Shown one piece after another: positions 24,881-32,541 of a stretch of DNA of 44,974 nucleotides (the first letter of the stretch is position 1; each line of letters starts with the position of its first letter). Source of the stretch: Pseudomonadota bacterium (lineage in GTDB: Bacteria; Pseudomonadota; Gammaproteobacteria; Burkholderiales; Chitinibacteraceae); the NCBI GenBank assembly GCA_026399755.1, contig JAPLQI010000096.1, positions 1-44,974 on the forward strand, in the 5' to 3' direction. The position numbers and the translations under genes are program-made. The notes beneath the pieces were generated by a model, which did not search any database, was not told the origin of the DNA, and was given only the letters and a program-made list of their open reading frames with translations.

Positions 24881-25858
24881 TCATCCGGTTCGGTCGCCAT
24901 AAAGCGGATTGATAAAGATTTCGGCACGATCGCGCCTATTCGCCCCCTTGGCCTGCGCGTAATAAAGCTTCGCCAGAGCCGCCTCTGGCGTCATATCCGC
25001 ACCATCAAGCACACCCATCGCCGCCAAGCTGCCGCTTACCGCATAACGCCCCATTTTTACAGAGCCTTGCAAGCACGGCGTGCAATTCACTACCAAACTT
25101 TGCTGAGCCAATGCCGCCATCAAAGCAGGCTGACTTCCGGCGTTGCCTGCTCCAAAGGTTTCTAGCACTACGCCATCGAGACCAGACATAGCTGATGCAA
25201 GCCACTCGGCACTAAAGCCCGGCGCCAATTTTGCCGCCACAATACGGGCATTTTCTGCCACTGGCTGTAAACGGAATGGCTCATTCGGACTTGCACGCTT
25301 AGGCATAGAAACTGACATCGCCCAGCGACCTGCAGCCCATCGCCCTAAAGCAGGTAAATTAGGCGATGCAAACGCCGCCATGCCATCGCAATCCACTTTG
25401 CGCACCCGGTTACCCCGCAGGCACAGCCCAGCGAATACCACAGCCACCTCACAAAAACCAGGCATGGACGCCAATGCCAGAGCAGCAGCGACATGCTCTA
25501 CGGCATCATTACCCGGCTCGCACCACGGGATTTGCGAGCCAGTAACCACCACCGGCTTACCTAGGTTTTCTAGCATATAAGACAGCGCCGCCGCCGTATA
25601 AGCCATGGTATCGGTGCCATGCAGCACCACAAAGCCATCGTAATCATCGTAATCCGCAGCGATATCAGCCGCGATGCGATTCCACAAAGCGGGCGTCATT
25701 TCACTGGAATCAAGCAGCGGGGAATACTCCAGCACCGACAGGTTTGGGTAGAGATTTTGCAACTGCTGCTGCAAATAATCGGGCGCTGGCGCATAGCCAT
25801 CACTACTTGGCAACATGCCGATCGTACCGCCGGTATAAATGACGCGAATTCTCTGCAT
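24881..25858 (-). CDS. ansA: L-asparaginase, type I (AnsA-like)
   Basis: The enzyme hydrolyses L-asparagine to aspartate and ammonia. The protein has 325 residues and no signal peptide, so it is the cytoplasmic type. Catalytic threonines lie in YTGGTIGM (residues about 9-16) and VLHGTDTMAYTAAALSYML (about residues 78-96). The swivelling loop and the second domain (LETFGAGNAGSQPALMAAL) are present. It is divergent from smpB across 63 bases and has no visible terminator before the ffs promoter. Confidence 0.93.
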   Translation of the reverse strand: MQRIRVIYTGGTIGMLPSSDGYAPAPDYLQQQLQNLYPNLSVLEYSPLLDSSEMTPALWNRIAADIAADYDDYDGFVVLHGTDTMAYTAAALSYMLENLGKPVVVTGSQIPWCEPGNDAVEHVAAALALASMPGFCEVAVVFAGLCLRGNRVRKVDCDGMAAFASPNLPALGRWAAGRWAMSVSMPKRASPNEPFRLQPVAENARIVAAKLAPGFSAEWLASAMSGLDGVVLETFGAGNAGSQPALMAALAQQSLVVNCTPCLQGSVKMGRYAVSGSLAAMGVLDGADMTPEAALAKLYYAQAKGANRRDRAEIFINPLYGDRTG

Positions 25859-25921
25859 CTATGACTTACTCCGTAAAGTGTTAGAATCGAGGTTTAGTGA
25901 AACAAAACCGGACCCATTGCG

Positions 25922-26377
25922 ATGTCGATCGTCGATAATAAAAAGGCCTTTCACGACTTCTTTATCGAAGAACGTTTTGAAGCGGGCCTTATGCTACAAG
26001 GCTGGGAAGTCAAATCCATCCGCGCTGGCCGTGTGCAGCTCAAAGAATCCTACGTGGTATACCTACGTGGTGACTTTTGGCTGATGGGCGCGCATATCTC
26101 GCCACTCACCAGCGCATCGAGCCATGTACTGCCAGAGCCCACCCGTCTGCGCAAGCTATTACTCAATCAACGTGAGATCGAAAAACTGTCGATCAAAGTT
26201 GAGCGCGCGGGCTACACAGTTGCTGCGCTCAATATGCATTTTAAAAATGGCTTTATTAAACTGGATATCGGTTTAGCCAAGGGTAAAAAGCAGCACGATA
26301 AACGCAACACCGAAAAAGACCGCGAATGGGTGCGTGAAAAAGCGCAGATTGTTCGTGCCAATAATAAATACAGCTAA
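25922..26377 (+). CDS. smpB: SsrA-binding protein SmpB
   Basis: SmpB binds tmRNA and delivers it to stalled ribosomes for trans-translation. The 151 residues include the OB-fold core with [39 protein letters not shown] and [23 protein letters not shown]. The basic C-terminal tail [17 protein letters not shown] enters the mRNA channel. The tmRNA gene is not in this window. A bidirectional terminator follows within 30 bases. Confidence 0.97.
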   Translation: MSIVDNKKAFHDFFIEERFEAGLMLQGWEVKSIRAGRVQLKESYVVYLRGDFWLMGAHISPLTSASSHVLPEPTRLRKLLLNQREIEKLSIKVERAGYTVAALNMHFKNGFIKLDIGLAKGKKQHDKRNTEKDREWVREKAQIVRANNKYS

Positions 26378-26402
26378 TCTCGCCTATCGCGATGATCTAT
26401 AC

Positions 26403-26429
26403 AAAAAGGGCAGTTTAACTGCCCTTTTT
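26403..26429. terminator. Bidirectional terminator between smpB and plsY
   Basis: AAAAAGGGCAGTT / AACTGCCCTTTTT forms a perfect stem with no loop bases beyond the turn. A and T runs flank it, so it serves both convergent genes. Confidence 0.9.
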
Positions 26430-26446
26430 GCTGCCTATCAAAAACA

Positions 26447-27067
26447 TCACTCCTTACTCGCCCCGCCTGCTTTCTCACCGATGCTACCCTCTTTGCCCGA
26501 CAGCAAGTCACGGATGTTTCTTTCATGACGCCAAATCAGCAATATAGATATCACCACAACAGCCGTAATTTGCGCCGAAGAGGGTAACCAAATCCAAGCC
26601 AGTACCGGCGCAAGCAAGGCCGCTAAAAGTGCCGCCAGAGAAGAAATCTTCATGCCCTTTGCCACCACCAGCCAAAGAATTAAAGTCAACAGGCCAACAC
26701 GCCAATCTAGCGCAAGCAAAATACCCGCTGCTGTCGCCACGCCTTTGCCTCCTTTAAAGCTAAAAAAGACTGGCCACATATGGCCCACCGTCACGGCCAC
26801 AGCCGCCATGGCGATCACTTCTGGCCCCAAGCCTAAGTAGCGTGCAGCGACTTGCGCCAGCACAATCGCCAGCCAGCCTTTAAGCGCATCGCCCAATAAA
26901 GTGAGCAAAGCTGCTTTTTTATTACCACTACGCAAAACATTTGTAGCCCCAGGATTGCCTGAGCCATAACTGCGCGGATCGGCTAAGCCGCTGGCTTTAG
27001 AGACAATCACGGCAAAAGAAAGAGAACCGATCAGGTAGCTTACTAAAATTAGAATTAACGGTGTCAT
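26447..27067 (-). CDS. plsY: Acyl-phosphate:glycerol-3-phosphate acyltransferase PlsY
   Basis: This is an integral membrane enzyme that makes lysophosphatidic acid from acyl-phosphate and glycerol-3-phosphate, the first step of phospholipid synthesis. The ATG at 27067 (MTPLILILVSYLIGSLSFAV) is preferred over the one at 27079. Family motifs are GSGNPGATNVLR (loop 1) and FKGGKGVATAAGILLAL. About five membrane segments are seen in 206 residues. The tail is hydrophilic. It is divergent from folB. Confidence 0.95.
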   Translation of the reverse strand: MTPLILILVSYLIGSLSFAVIVSKASGLADPRSYGSGNPGATNVLRSGNKKAALLTLLGDALKGWLAIVLAQVAARYLGLGPEVIAMAAVAVTVGHMWPVFFSFKGGKGVATAAGILLALDWRVGLLTLILWLVVAKGMKISSLAALLAALLAPVLAWIWLPSSAQITAVVVISILLIWRHERNIRDLLSGKEGSIGEKAGGASKE

Positions 27068-27148
27068 ACCTAAATCCACTACAATCGTAAGCTTCCGATT
27101 TTAAGCTAAATGACCGCTGCTGGGTAAAACCCATTAAGTCCCCCCATC

Positions 27149-27505
27149 ATGGACATTATCTATTTACACGAAGTGCGTGCGCGCACCCTTATTGGCTGGT
27201 ACGACTGGGAGCGCGTTGCGCCGCAAGTTGTAGAGCTTGATTTGGAAATTGGCATCCCTTCTGCTCGCGCCTGTGCCAGCGACGATTTAGTGGATACGAT
27301 CGATTACGACGCGGTGGTCAAACACATCCGCAAAGTGCTCGAAGAACGTCACTTTTTGCTACTAGAAGCGCTCGCCGAGCATATTGCTCAGCTGATCATG
27401 CAAGACTTTGGCGCACCATGGGCAAAGGTGTCAGTCACAAAACTAGGCATTTTGCACGAGGTTGGCCGAGTTGGTGTCACGATCGAGCGTGGGCGTCGAG
27501 CTTAA
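27149..27505 (+). CDS. folB: Dihydroneopterin aldolase FolB
   Basis: This folate-pathway enzyme converts dihydroneopterin to 6-hydroxymethyl-dihydropterin and glycolaldehyde. The 118 residues have the FolB signature: RARTLIGWYDWERVAPQVVELDLEI, DTIDYDAVVKHI, and the active-site glutamate and lysine in FLLLEALAEHIAQ and VSVTKLGILHEVGRVGVTIER. The plsY/folB divergent pair is a common betaproteobacterial arrangement. Confidence 0.95.
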   Translation: MDIIYLHEVRARTLIGWYDWERVAPQVVELDLEIGIPSARACASDDLVDTIDYDAVVKHIRKVLEERHFLLLEALAEHIAQLIMQDFGAPWAKVSVTKLGILHEVGRVGVTIERGRRA

Positions 27506-27658
27506 ATAATACATTGCCCATTCGGAGCAATGCCTGCATACCCCTCCCCGTCGATTTAATACTTCAAGTCATTTTGCATTTATTTGCGAAATGACTTGAA
27601 CTTCTTCGCCCTCAGCCTCACTAAGCATGTATTGAATGAATCAACGCAAGGATTTGGC

Positions 27659-28546
27659 ATGAGCCAATTTAGTCGTACTCTGATGGTTACCCTTATCACC
27701 GCATCACTTTTTGCCAGCGGCATTGCCGAAGCAAAACGGGTCGGTGGCGGCCGCTCCAGCGGCATGCAACGTAGCCAGAACGCGCGCCCGGCAGCCCCTC
27801 CTCCTCAGCGTAATATCGCGCCTGCTCAACAACCAGGACAAGTCGCGCCTCAGCCACAACGAAGCGGCATGGGCTCTATCATTGGCGGCGTAGCTGCGGG
27901 TGCTTTAGGTGGCTACTTACTAGGCAACTTACTAAATTCAAATAATGCATCAGGCACATCTGAATCTGCCGGCGGCGGCTTTCCATGGGGGCTATTGCTC
28001 TTATTGGGTGGTGGTGGTTACTTTGCAATGCGCATGATGCGCCGCCGTAAAGAAGCGGCGATGGCAGCGAGCCCGGCTTTTGCTGGCATGCCACGCAATG
28101 ACACCCCCGCTCAAACAGACCGTGTGTTCCGCATGGGCGATCAAGCAATGGCTGCAACCCCTGCCGCATCAGGCATCACACGTTTACCTGATGGCACAGA
28201 AACAGCCGCATTTCTTCGCCAAGCACGAGGCAGCTTTATGCATATGCAAACATTGCACTCTGCTGAGCAGGTCAATGAAATGCGTAAATACCTTACGCCG
28301 GAGCTATTTAACGAGCTAAGCCAAGATATTAGCGGCAATGAAGAGCCTGCTGAATTCCCAGAGCTCAATGCCGAGCTAGTAGATTGCGCAACGGAAGAAG
28401 GCCGTATGATTTCCAGTGTGCGTTTTTACGGCACAGTGAGTGAATCACTTCACTCTGCCCCTGCACCATTCCAAGAAGTATGGCATTTTGTACGCCCTAT
28501 TTCGGGAGACCCACGCTGGATGGTGGCTGGTATCCAACAGCTGTAA
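27659..28546 (+). CDS. Secreted or membrane-anchored Tim44-domain protein
   Basis: This protein has 295 residues from the ATG at 27659, which has AAGGA 7 bases upstream. A signal peptide (SRTLMVTLITASLFASGIAEA) is followed by a Pro/Gln-rich linker and Gly-rich hydrophobic segments (MGSIIGGVAAGALGGYLLGNLL and WGLLLLLGGGGYFAMRMMRRR). The C-terminal Tim44-like/MBA1 fold has FLRQARGSFMHMQTLHSAEQVNEMRKYLTPELF and FQEVWHFVRPISGDPRWMVAGIQQL. Betaproteobacterial members are of unknown role and may act in the inner membrane. A terminator follows. Confidence 0.88.
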   Translation: MSQFSRTLMVTLITASLFASGIAEAKRVGGGRSSGMQRSQNARPAAPPPQRNIAPAQQPGQVAPQPQRSGMGSIIGGVAAGALGGYLLGNLLNSNNASGTSESAGGGFPWGLLLLLGGGGYFAMRMMRRRKEAAMAASPAFAGMPRNDTPAQTDRVFRMGDQAMAATPAASGITRLPDGTETAAFLRQARGSFMHMQTLHSAEQVNEMRKYLTPELFNELSQDISGNEEPAEFPELNAELVDCATEEGRMISSVRFYGTVSESLHSAPAPFQEVWHFVRPISGDPRWMVAGIQQL

Positions 28547-28560
28547 TATGCAACATACAA

Positions 28561-28604
28561 TATAAACAGCAAAAGCCGGCAATTGTCGGCTTTTGCTGTT
28601 TATA
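28561..28604 (+). terminator. Terminator after the Tim44-domain gene
   Basis: An 18-bp perfect stem (TATAAACAGCAAAAGCCG with CGGCTTTTGCTGTTTATA) encloses a loop of about 8 bases. The core has A4 and T4 flanks. Confidence 0.8.
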
Positions 28605-28808
28605 AAAAAACACCAGCTCATCCGTCTAAACTAAAGACGGTATGACCTAAAAGGAAGAAGTAATGAATTGTTTTACTTATCTATTTACTAATAGTCTTAG
28701 CCCTTTTTTGGGATAAGCACATAAAAAATATGAATTGCGATCGCCTTTTGAACACAAGATCCTTTTTTAACTTAAACTGAGAACAATAAACCTGTTGGCA
28801 TACTACCT

Positions 28809-29156
28809 ATGCAAATGATTCGTCAAATTATTATCGCGTGCATGCTGCTGTCACTCACTGGCTGCGACAAGCTGATGGAAATTGTGAATAAACAGCAAGC
28901 CAACGGCAAAGCAATTGGAGCAGCGTGTCGGCATAGTGGCCGTGCACTAGAGGATTGTTATCGACGTAATACAAGAATTCCTAAGGCAGATATTTTTGCG
29001 GGCTGGAAAGATATGAATGAATATATGCAACAAAAAAAAATGGATGTTATTCAACCACCCGAAGATGAAGCCCCGCCGGTAGCGGCAAGTAAAAAGGCAG
29101 AGAAACATGCTGCATCCGAAGAAACGTCCGTTGAAGCAGATAAAGCAGAACACTAA
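28809..29156 (+). CDS. Small lipoprotein of unknown function
   Basis: This 115-residue protein has a lipoprotein signal peptide (IIIACMLLSLTGC, lipobox LTGC, lipidated Cys about residue 19). The mature part is charged, with two further Cys (ACRHSGRALEDCYRRN) and an acidic/Ala-rich tail (EKHAASEETSVEADKAEH). No known family is recognised. An A9 run at 29032-29040 (in the QQKKMD codons) is a slippage-prone site. The stop overlaps the start of the Crp/Fnr gene by one base, suggesting coupled translation. Confidence 0.75.
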   Translation: MQMIRQIIIACMLLSLTGCDKLMEIVNKQQANGKAIGAACRHSGRALEDCYRRNTRIPKADIFAGWKDMNEYMQQKKMDVIQPPEDEAPPVAASKKAEKHAASEETSVEADKAEH

Positions 29157-29827
29157 TGACCCAGAACCAAACACTTAGACAATTACTTGCCTCTGTCCCT
29201 CTGTTTAACGACTTAGACGATGATATTTTGGCCTCTATCGAGCAAATATCGAACCGACGCAACCTAAACAAAGGCGCATTGCTATTTGCCGAAGGTGATA
29301 TTGCAGAGTCAATGTATATACTCATCGAAGGCAGATTGCGCTGTTTTTCCAGTGCGGATACAGGCAAGGAATTTGTTTTTTATGTGGGCGCGGCAGGGAC
29401 AAGCTTTGGCGAAATGGCGCTTATTGACGCTGAGCCCCGCTCAATTTCGATTGATGCAGAAAAAAATTGTCAGTTATTAAGCATCAGTAAAACCGCATTC
29501 TTAGAATTACTTGAGCAAACGCCCCTACTCCATAAAAACCTACTCAGGAATATGATTAGGGCAAATCGATATTTAGCTGAAATGGTGAAATCACTGGCAC
29601 TTAAAGATGTATATGGCCGTATGCGCCTCCTTTTAGAAAGCTTAGCCGTTGAAGTCAACGGCCGTCGCTATATTGAAGAAGCACTTTCACAGCAAGCGAT
29701 TGCAGATCGAGTTGGATCATCGAGAGAAATGATCGCAAAGTTAATGCGCGAACTGGTATTTGGTAATTACCTGAGCATTAATAATCGTAAAATAGAGTTA
29801 TTACAAAAGTTACCCGAACATTTTTAA
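29156..29827 (+). CDS. Crp/Fnr family transcriptional regulator (first of two)
   Basis: The protein has 223 residues: a cyclic-nucleotide-binding fold (about 15-130; FAEGDIAESMYILIEGRLRC, GAAGTSFGEMALIDAEPRSI) and a winged HTH (about 150-220; LSQQAIADRVGSSREMIAKLMREL). There is no N-terminal cysteine cluster and few cysteines, so it is not an FNR-type oxygen sensor. The effector is unknown. It shares the wing and recognition helix wording with the next gene, so the pair arose by duplication. Confidence 0.9.
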   Translation: MTQNQTLRQLLASVPLFNDLDDDILASIEQISNRRNLNKGALLFAEGDIAESMYILIEGRLRCFSSADTGKEFVFYVGAAGTSFGEMALIDAEPRSISIDAEKNCQLLSISKTAFLELLEQTPLLHKNLLRNMIRANRYLAEMVKSLALKDVYGRMRLLLESLAVEVNGRRYIEEALSQQAIADRVGSSREMIAKLMRELVFGNYLSINNRKIELLQKLPEHF

Positions 29828-29877
29828 CACCTAATAATTTTGCCCCACTGGCAATAAGTCACGGAGACAACACCGTC

Positions 29878-30546
29878 ATGGATCACAATCTGCTTAAGAA
29901 TTTTTTATCCCAATCTGCCATTTTTCATGATTTCGCAGATGAAGACCTAGACATCGTCTTGAATGCAGCCGTAAAGCGTCATCTACCTAAAGGCACCTTT
30001 TTATTTCGTGAAGGCGACCCCGGCGAATCCATGTATGTCCTGCTAGAAGGCCGCACTCGCTCATTTACTAGCGACAATCAAGGCAAAGAATTTGTCTTTA
30101 TGATCGGCGAGCCAGGCGATGTATTTGGCGAAGTATCCCTGATTGATGACGAGCCACGCTCTTGGTCTACCCAAACCGAAGACGATTCATCCTTCCTGAT
30201 GTTCTCTAAACAAGACTTCCGCGAAGCCCTGAATGCCCTGCCCAACGCCAAAGATCAGCTAATTATGAATCTGGCACGCATGGTTCGTCGCCTTTCGCTC
30301 ACCATGAAAAACCTAGCCTTGCTGGATGTTTATGGCCGTGTTCGCGCCTTGTTTGAAGGCATGCTGACCGAAGCCGACGGGCAAGAAATGATTTCCGAGC
30401 CACTAACTCAGCAAGCCATCGCCGATCGCGTGGGTTCTTCACGTGAAATGATCGCTCGCATCCTGAAAGAGCTGGTGTTTGGCGGCTATATTCGCCTTGA
30501 AAATAAACGCATCATCTTGTTGCAAAAGCTACCTGAGCGCTTCTAA
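29878..30546 (+). CDS. Crp/Fnr family transcriptional regulator (second of two)
   Basis: This 222-residue paralogue of the preceding gene has a cNMP-binding domain with FREGDPGESMYVLLEGRTRS and GEPGDVFGEVSLIDDEPRSW, and a C-terminal HTH with LTQQAIADRVGSSREMIARILKELVFGGYIRLENKRI. No cluster-ligand cysteines are seen. The SSREMIAR segment is the recognition helix. A good terminator follows. It may compete for the same DNA sites as its neighbour. Confidence 0.92.
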   Translation: MDHNLLKNFLSQSAIFHDFADEDLDIVLNAAVKRHLPKGTFLFREGDPGESMYVLLEGRTRSFTSDNQGKEFVFMIGEPGDVFGEVSLIDDEPRSWSTQTEDDSSFLMFSKQDFREALNALPNAKDQLIMNLARMVRRLSLTMKNLALLDVYGRVRALFEGMLTEADGQEMISEPLTQQAIADRVGSSREMIARILKELVFGGYIRLENKRIILLQKLPERF

Positions 30547-30575
30547 AACTCAGTAGCCATTGCCATTTAGCCTAA

Positions 30576-30629
30576 AAGGGCAAGTAAACCCAACGCCACT
30601 CGCGTGAAGGTTTACTTGCCCTTCTTTTT
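30576..30629 (+). terminator. Intrinsic terminator after the second Crp/Fnr gene
   Basis: AAGGGCAAGTAAACC (30576-30590) pairs perfectly with GGTTTACTTGCCCTT (30609-30623), and a T-run follows. Confidence 0.92.
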
Positions 30630-30695
30630 TCTGACAAGAGCAAAGATATAACACGCTGAGTATGTCTGTTTTATGCTCAGTGGCTAGCCATAATC

Positions 30696-30724
30696 TTGAC
30701 ATGACAAGTTACCGTCTATTTAAT
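30696..30724 (+). promoter_or_regulatory. Sigma-70 promoter of the TetR-emrAB operon
   Basis: A perfect -35 TTGACA (30696-30701) is spaced 17 bases from TTTAAT (30719-30724). The predicted start lies inside the adjacent palindrome. Confidence 0.6.
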
Positions 30725-30750
30725 GACTGACCAGTTAGTTATTAAATAGA
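30715..30750. promoter_or_regulatory. 36-bp palindromic operator of the TetR-family regulator
   Basis: The two 18-base arms match at 15 of 18 positions: outer arms TCTATTTAAT/ATTAAATAGA and core TGACTGACCAGTTAGTTA. It overlaps the -10 element of the TetR-emrAB promoter and ends 8 bases before the gene, an ideal place for autorepression. The core resembles known TetR-family operators, but the bound protein is inferred. Confidence 0.65.
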
Positions 30751-30757
30751 GATAATA

Positions 30758-31396
30758 GTGACCGATATCACACTTCCACGGCAAAGACGCAAAGAAGCTC
30801 GTCCCGGTGAAATCATTGAAGCGGCGCTGATTCTTTTCCACCAAAAAGGCTATGCAGCCACCAAGCTAGATGATGTTGCACGCGCCGCAGGCGTGACCAA
30901 GGGCACTCTCTACCTCTATTTTCCTAGCAAGGAAGCGCTGTTTAAAGCGGCCATCAGTGAAACCATCCATCCCAATCTGGATAAAATTGAAGAACTAGCA
31001 ATCAATAGCAGCGAATCGGCCACCACTCGCCTACGCACGGCTATTGCCAGCTGGGCCAGTGCGCTCAATGAATGCAAGGGCAGCATTTCTAAGCTGATGA
31101 TTTCTGAAGCGGGTAATTTCCCCGACCTCACCGATTACTATATAGAAACAGTGGTGAAACGCTCACGCTCACTCCTGATGATGCTGATCCAAGCAGGCAT
31201 AGATAACGGCGAGTTTCGCCAAACTGATCCCGATATGCTGGCCCGAATACTGTTCTCCCCTATTTTGCTGACCAGCATCTGGCGGCATACCTATGCTAGC
31301 CAAGACCCAATTACTTACGATCTAAACCAACTCGCGCAATTTCATCTCGACATCGTTTTGCATGGCATTGCCATCGCCCCGGAGCACACGCTATGA
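30758..31396 (+). CDS. TetR/AcrR family repressor of the efflux operon
   Basis: The protein has 212 residues with a GTG start. The N-terminal HTH (about 14-60) reads PGEIIEAALILFHQKGYAAT, KLDDVARAAGVTKGTLYLYF, PSKEALFKAA. The C-terminal ligand-binding helices are divergent. The stop overlaps the start of the HlyD-family gene by four bases, so the repressor is encoded at the head of the operon it probably controls. Ligands are unknown; substrates of the pump are the usual inducers. Confidence 0.93.
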   Translation: MTDITLPRQRRKEARPGEIIEAALILFHQKGYAATKLDDVARAAGVTKGTLYLYFPSKEALFKAAISETIHPNLDKIEELAINSSESATTRLRTAIASWASALNECKGSISKLMISEAGNFPDLTDYYIETVVKRSRSLLMMLIQAGIDNGEFRQTDPDMLARILFSPILLTSIWRHTYASQDPITYDLNQLAQFHLDIVLHGIAIAPEHTL

Positions 31397-32478
31397 GCAC
31401 TAAAGCCGCCTCACCTGCCCGCAGTATTCTTGCGATTATCTTTCTGATTGCAATGGCTTTTCTAGGCTACCGCTGGTGGTGGGGCAGCCACCATATCAGC
31501 AGTGATAATGCACAGCTAGAAGGGCATATTGTGCCGATTGCTGCCCGAGTAAGCGGCTATGTAAAGGCTGTTCCCGTAAGTGACAACCAACTGATGCCAC
31601 AAAAATCCTTACTGATTGAGCTAGACCCTCGCGATTATCAAGTCAAAGTGGCGCAAGCCGAGGCAGACTATCGCCAAGCCTTATCTGCGGCTGGTCACGA
31701 CAAGCAACCTGGCGAAGCACTCGCCCGCATTGGGGCAGCAAGCGCTAACGCAGCGGCAGCAGCGGCACAATCTCATACCGCTGAAGCCCAAATTACCGAA
31801 GCACGCGCCAATGCCGCCAAAGCACGTAAGGACTTAGCCCGCAGCAAAGAGCTAGCTGCACAAAAAATGCTCAGCCAATCGGCACTCGACAGTGCAGACA
31901 CCTTGGTTAAGGCCGCAGATGCCCGCGTCAGCGCACTAGAATCGGCACTGCGCACCTCCAAGGAAAGCGCCAATGCCGCCGATCAACAAGTCGCCGTCTC
32001 ATCCGCGGGGCTTAAATCTGCGCAAGCCAAAGCAATGGCGGCTGAAGCCACCTTACAATTTGCGCGTAATCAACTGATTGATACGCAAGTCTATGCGCCA
32101 GCCTCAGGCGTGGTCAGCAAAAAAGCGGTGGAGCCTGGCCAAATGATTCAGGCGGGCCAAACGCTCATGTATTTAGTACCCACCGACAAAATTTGGGTCA
32201 TTGCCAATTTAAAAGAAACAGAACTCAAACAAATTAAACTAGGCCAAGAAGCAGAAATTGAAGTCGATGCCTTTCCTAATTTAAAACTCAAAGGAAAAGT
32301 GGATTCATTTAGCCCAGCAACCGGTGCGCGCTTTACGCTATTACCTGCGGATAATTCAACTGGCAATTTCACAAAAGTGGTGCAACGTGTGCCGGTAAAA
32401 ATTATTTTAGATGAATTGCCTAAAAACAATCTATTACGCCCCGGTTTATCGGTCAATGTAACGATCAACACACCTTAA
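31393..32478 (+). CDS. emrA: HlyD/EmrA family periplasmic adaptor
   Basis: This membrane-fusion subunit of a tripartite pump has 361 residues. One N-terminal membrane anchor (SILAIIFLIAMAFLGYRWWW) is followed by the biotinyl-lipoyl half-motif (DNAQLEGHIVPIAARVSGYV), a long Ala-rich coiled-coil hairpin (about 85-225) and the beta-barrel domain (LIDTQVYAPASGVVSKKAV, GQTLMYLVPTDKIWVIANLKETEL). It would link the EmrB-type carrier to an outer-membrane channel not encoded here. The 63-base gap to the MFS gene holds a ribosome-binding site. Confidence 0.93.
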   Translation: MSTKAASPARSILAIIFLIAMAFLGYRWWWGSHHISSDNAQLEGHIVPIAARVSGYVKAVPVSDNQLMPQKSLLIELDPRDYQVKVAQAEADYRQALSAAGHDKQPGEALARIGAASANAAAAAAQSHTAEAQITEARANAAKARKDLARSKELAAQKMLSQSALDSADTLVKAADARVSALESALRTSKESANAADQQVAVSSAGLKSAQAKAMAAEATLQFARNQLIDTQVYAPASGVVSKKAVEPGQMIQAGQTLMYLVPTDKIWVIANLKETELKQIKLGQEAEIEVDAFPNLKLKGKVDSFSPATGARFTLLPADNSTGNFTKVVQRVPVKIILDELPKNNLLRPGLSVNVTINTP

Positions 32479-32541
32479 TGAATGGATTGCAATAGAGAGC
32501 AGCGGGTTTTACCCGCCCTAAAAGCATTATAAAGAGGCAAT

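Noticed and set aside
26378-26402. tmRNA gene next to smpB
   Set aside because: Only a terminator and then plsY follow; no tRNA-like ends or tag ORF.
28809-29156. A9 run in the lipoprotein gene as a phase-variation switch
   Set aside because: Poly-A runs are common in AT-rich Lys/Gln codons; there is no other sign of switching.
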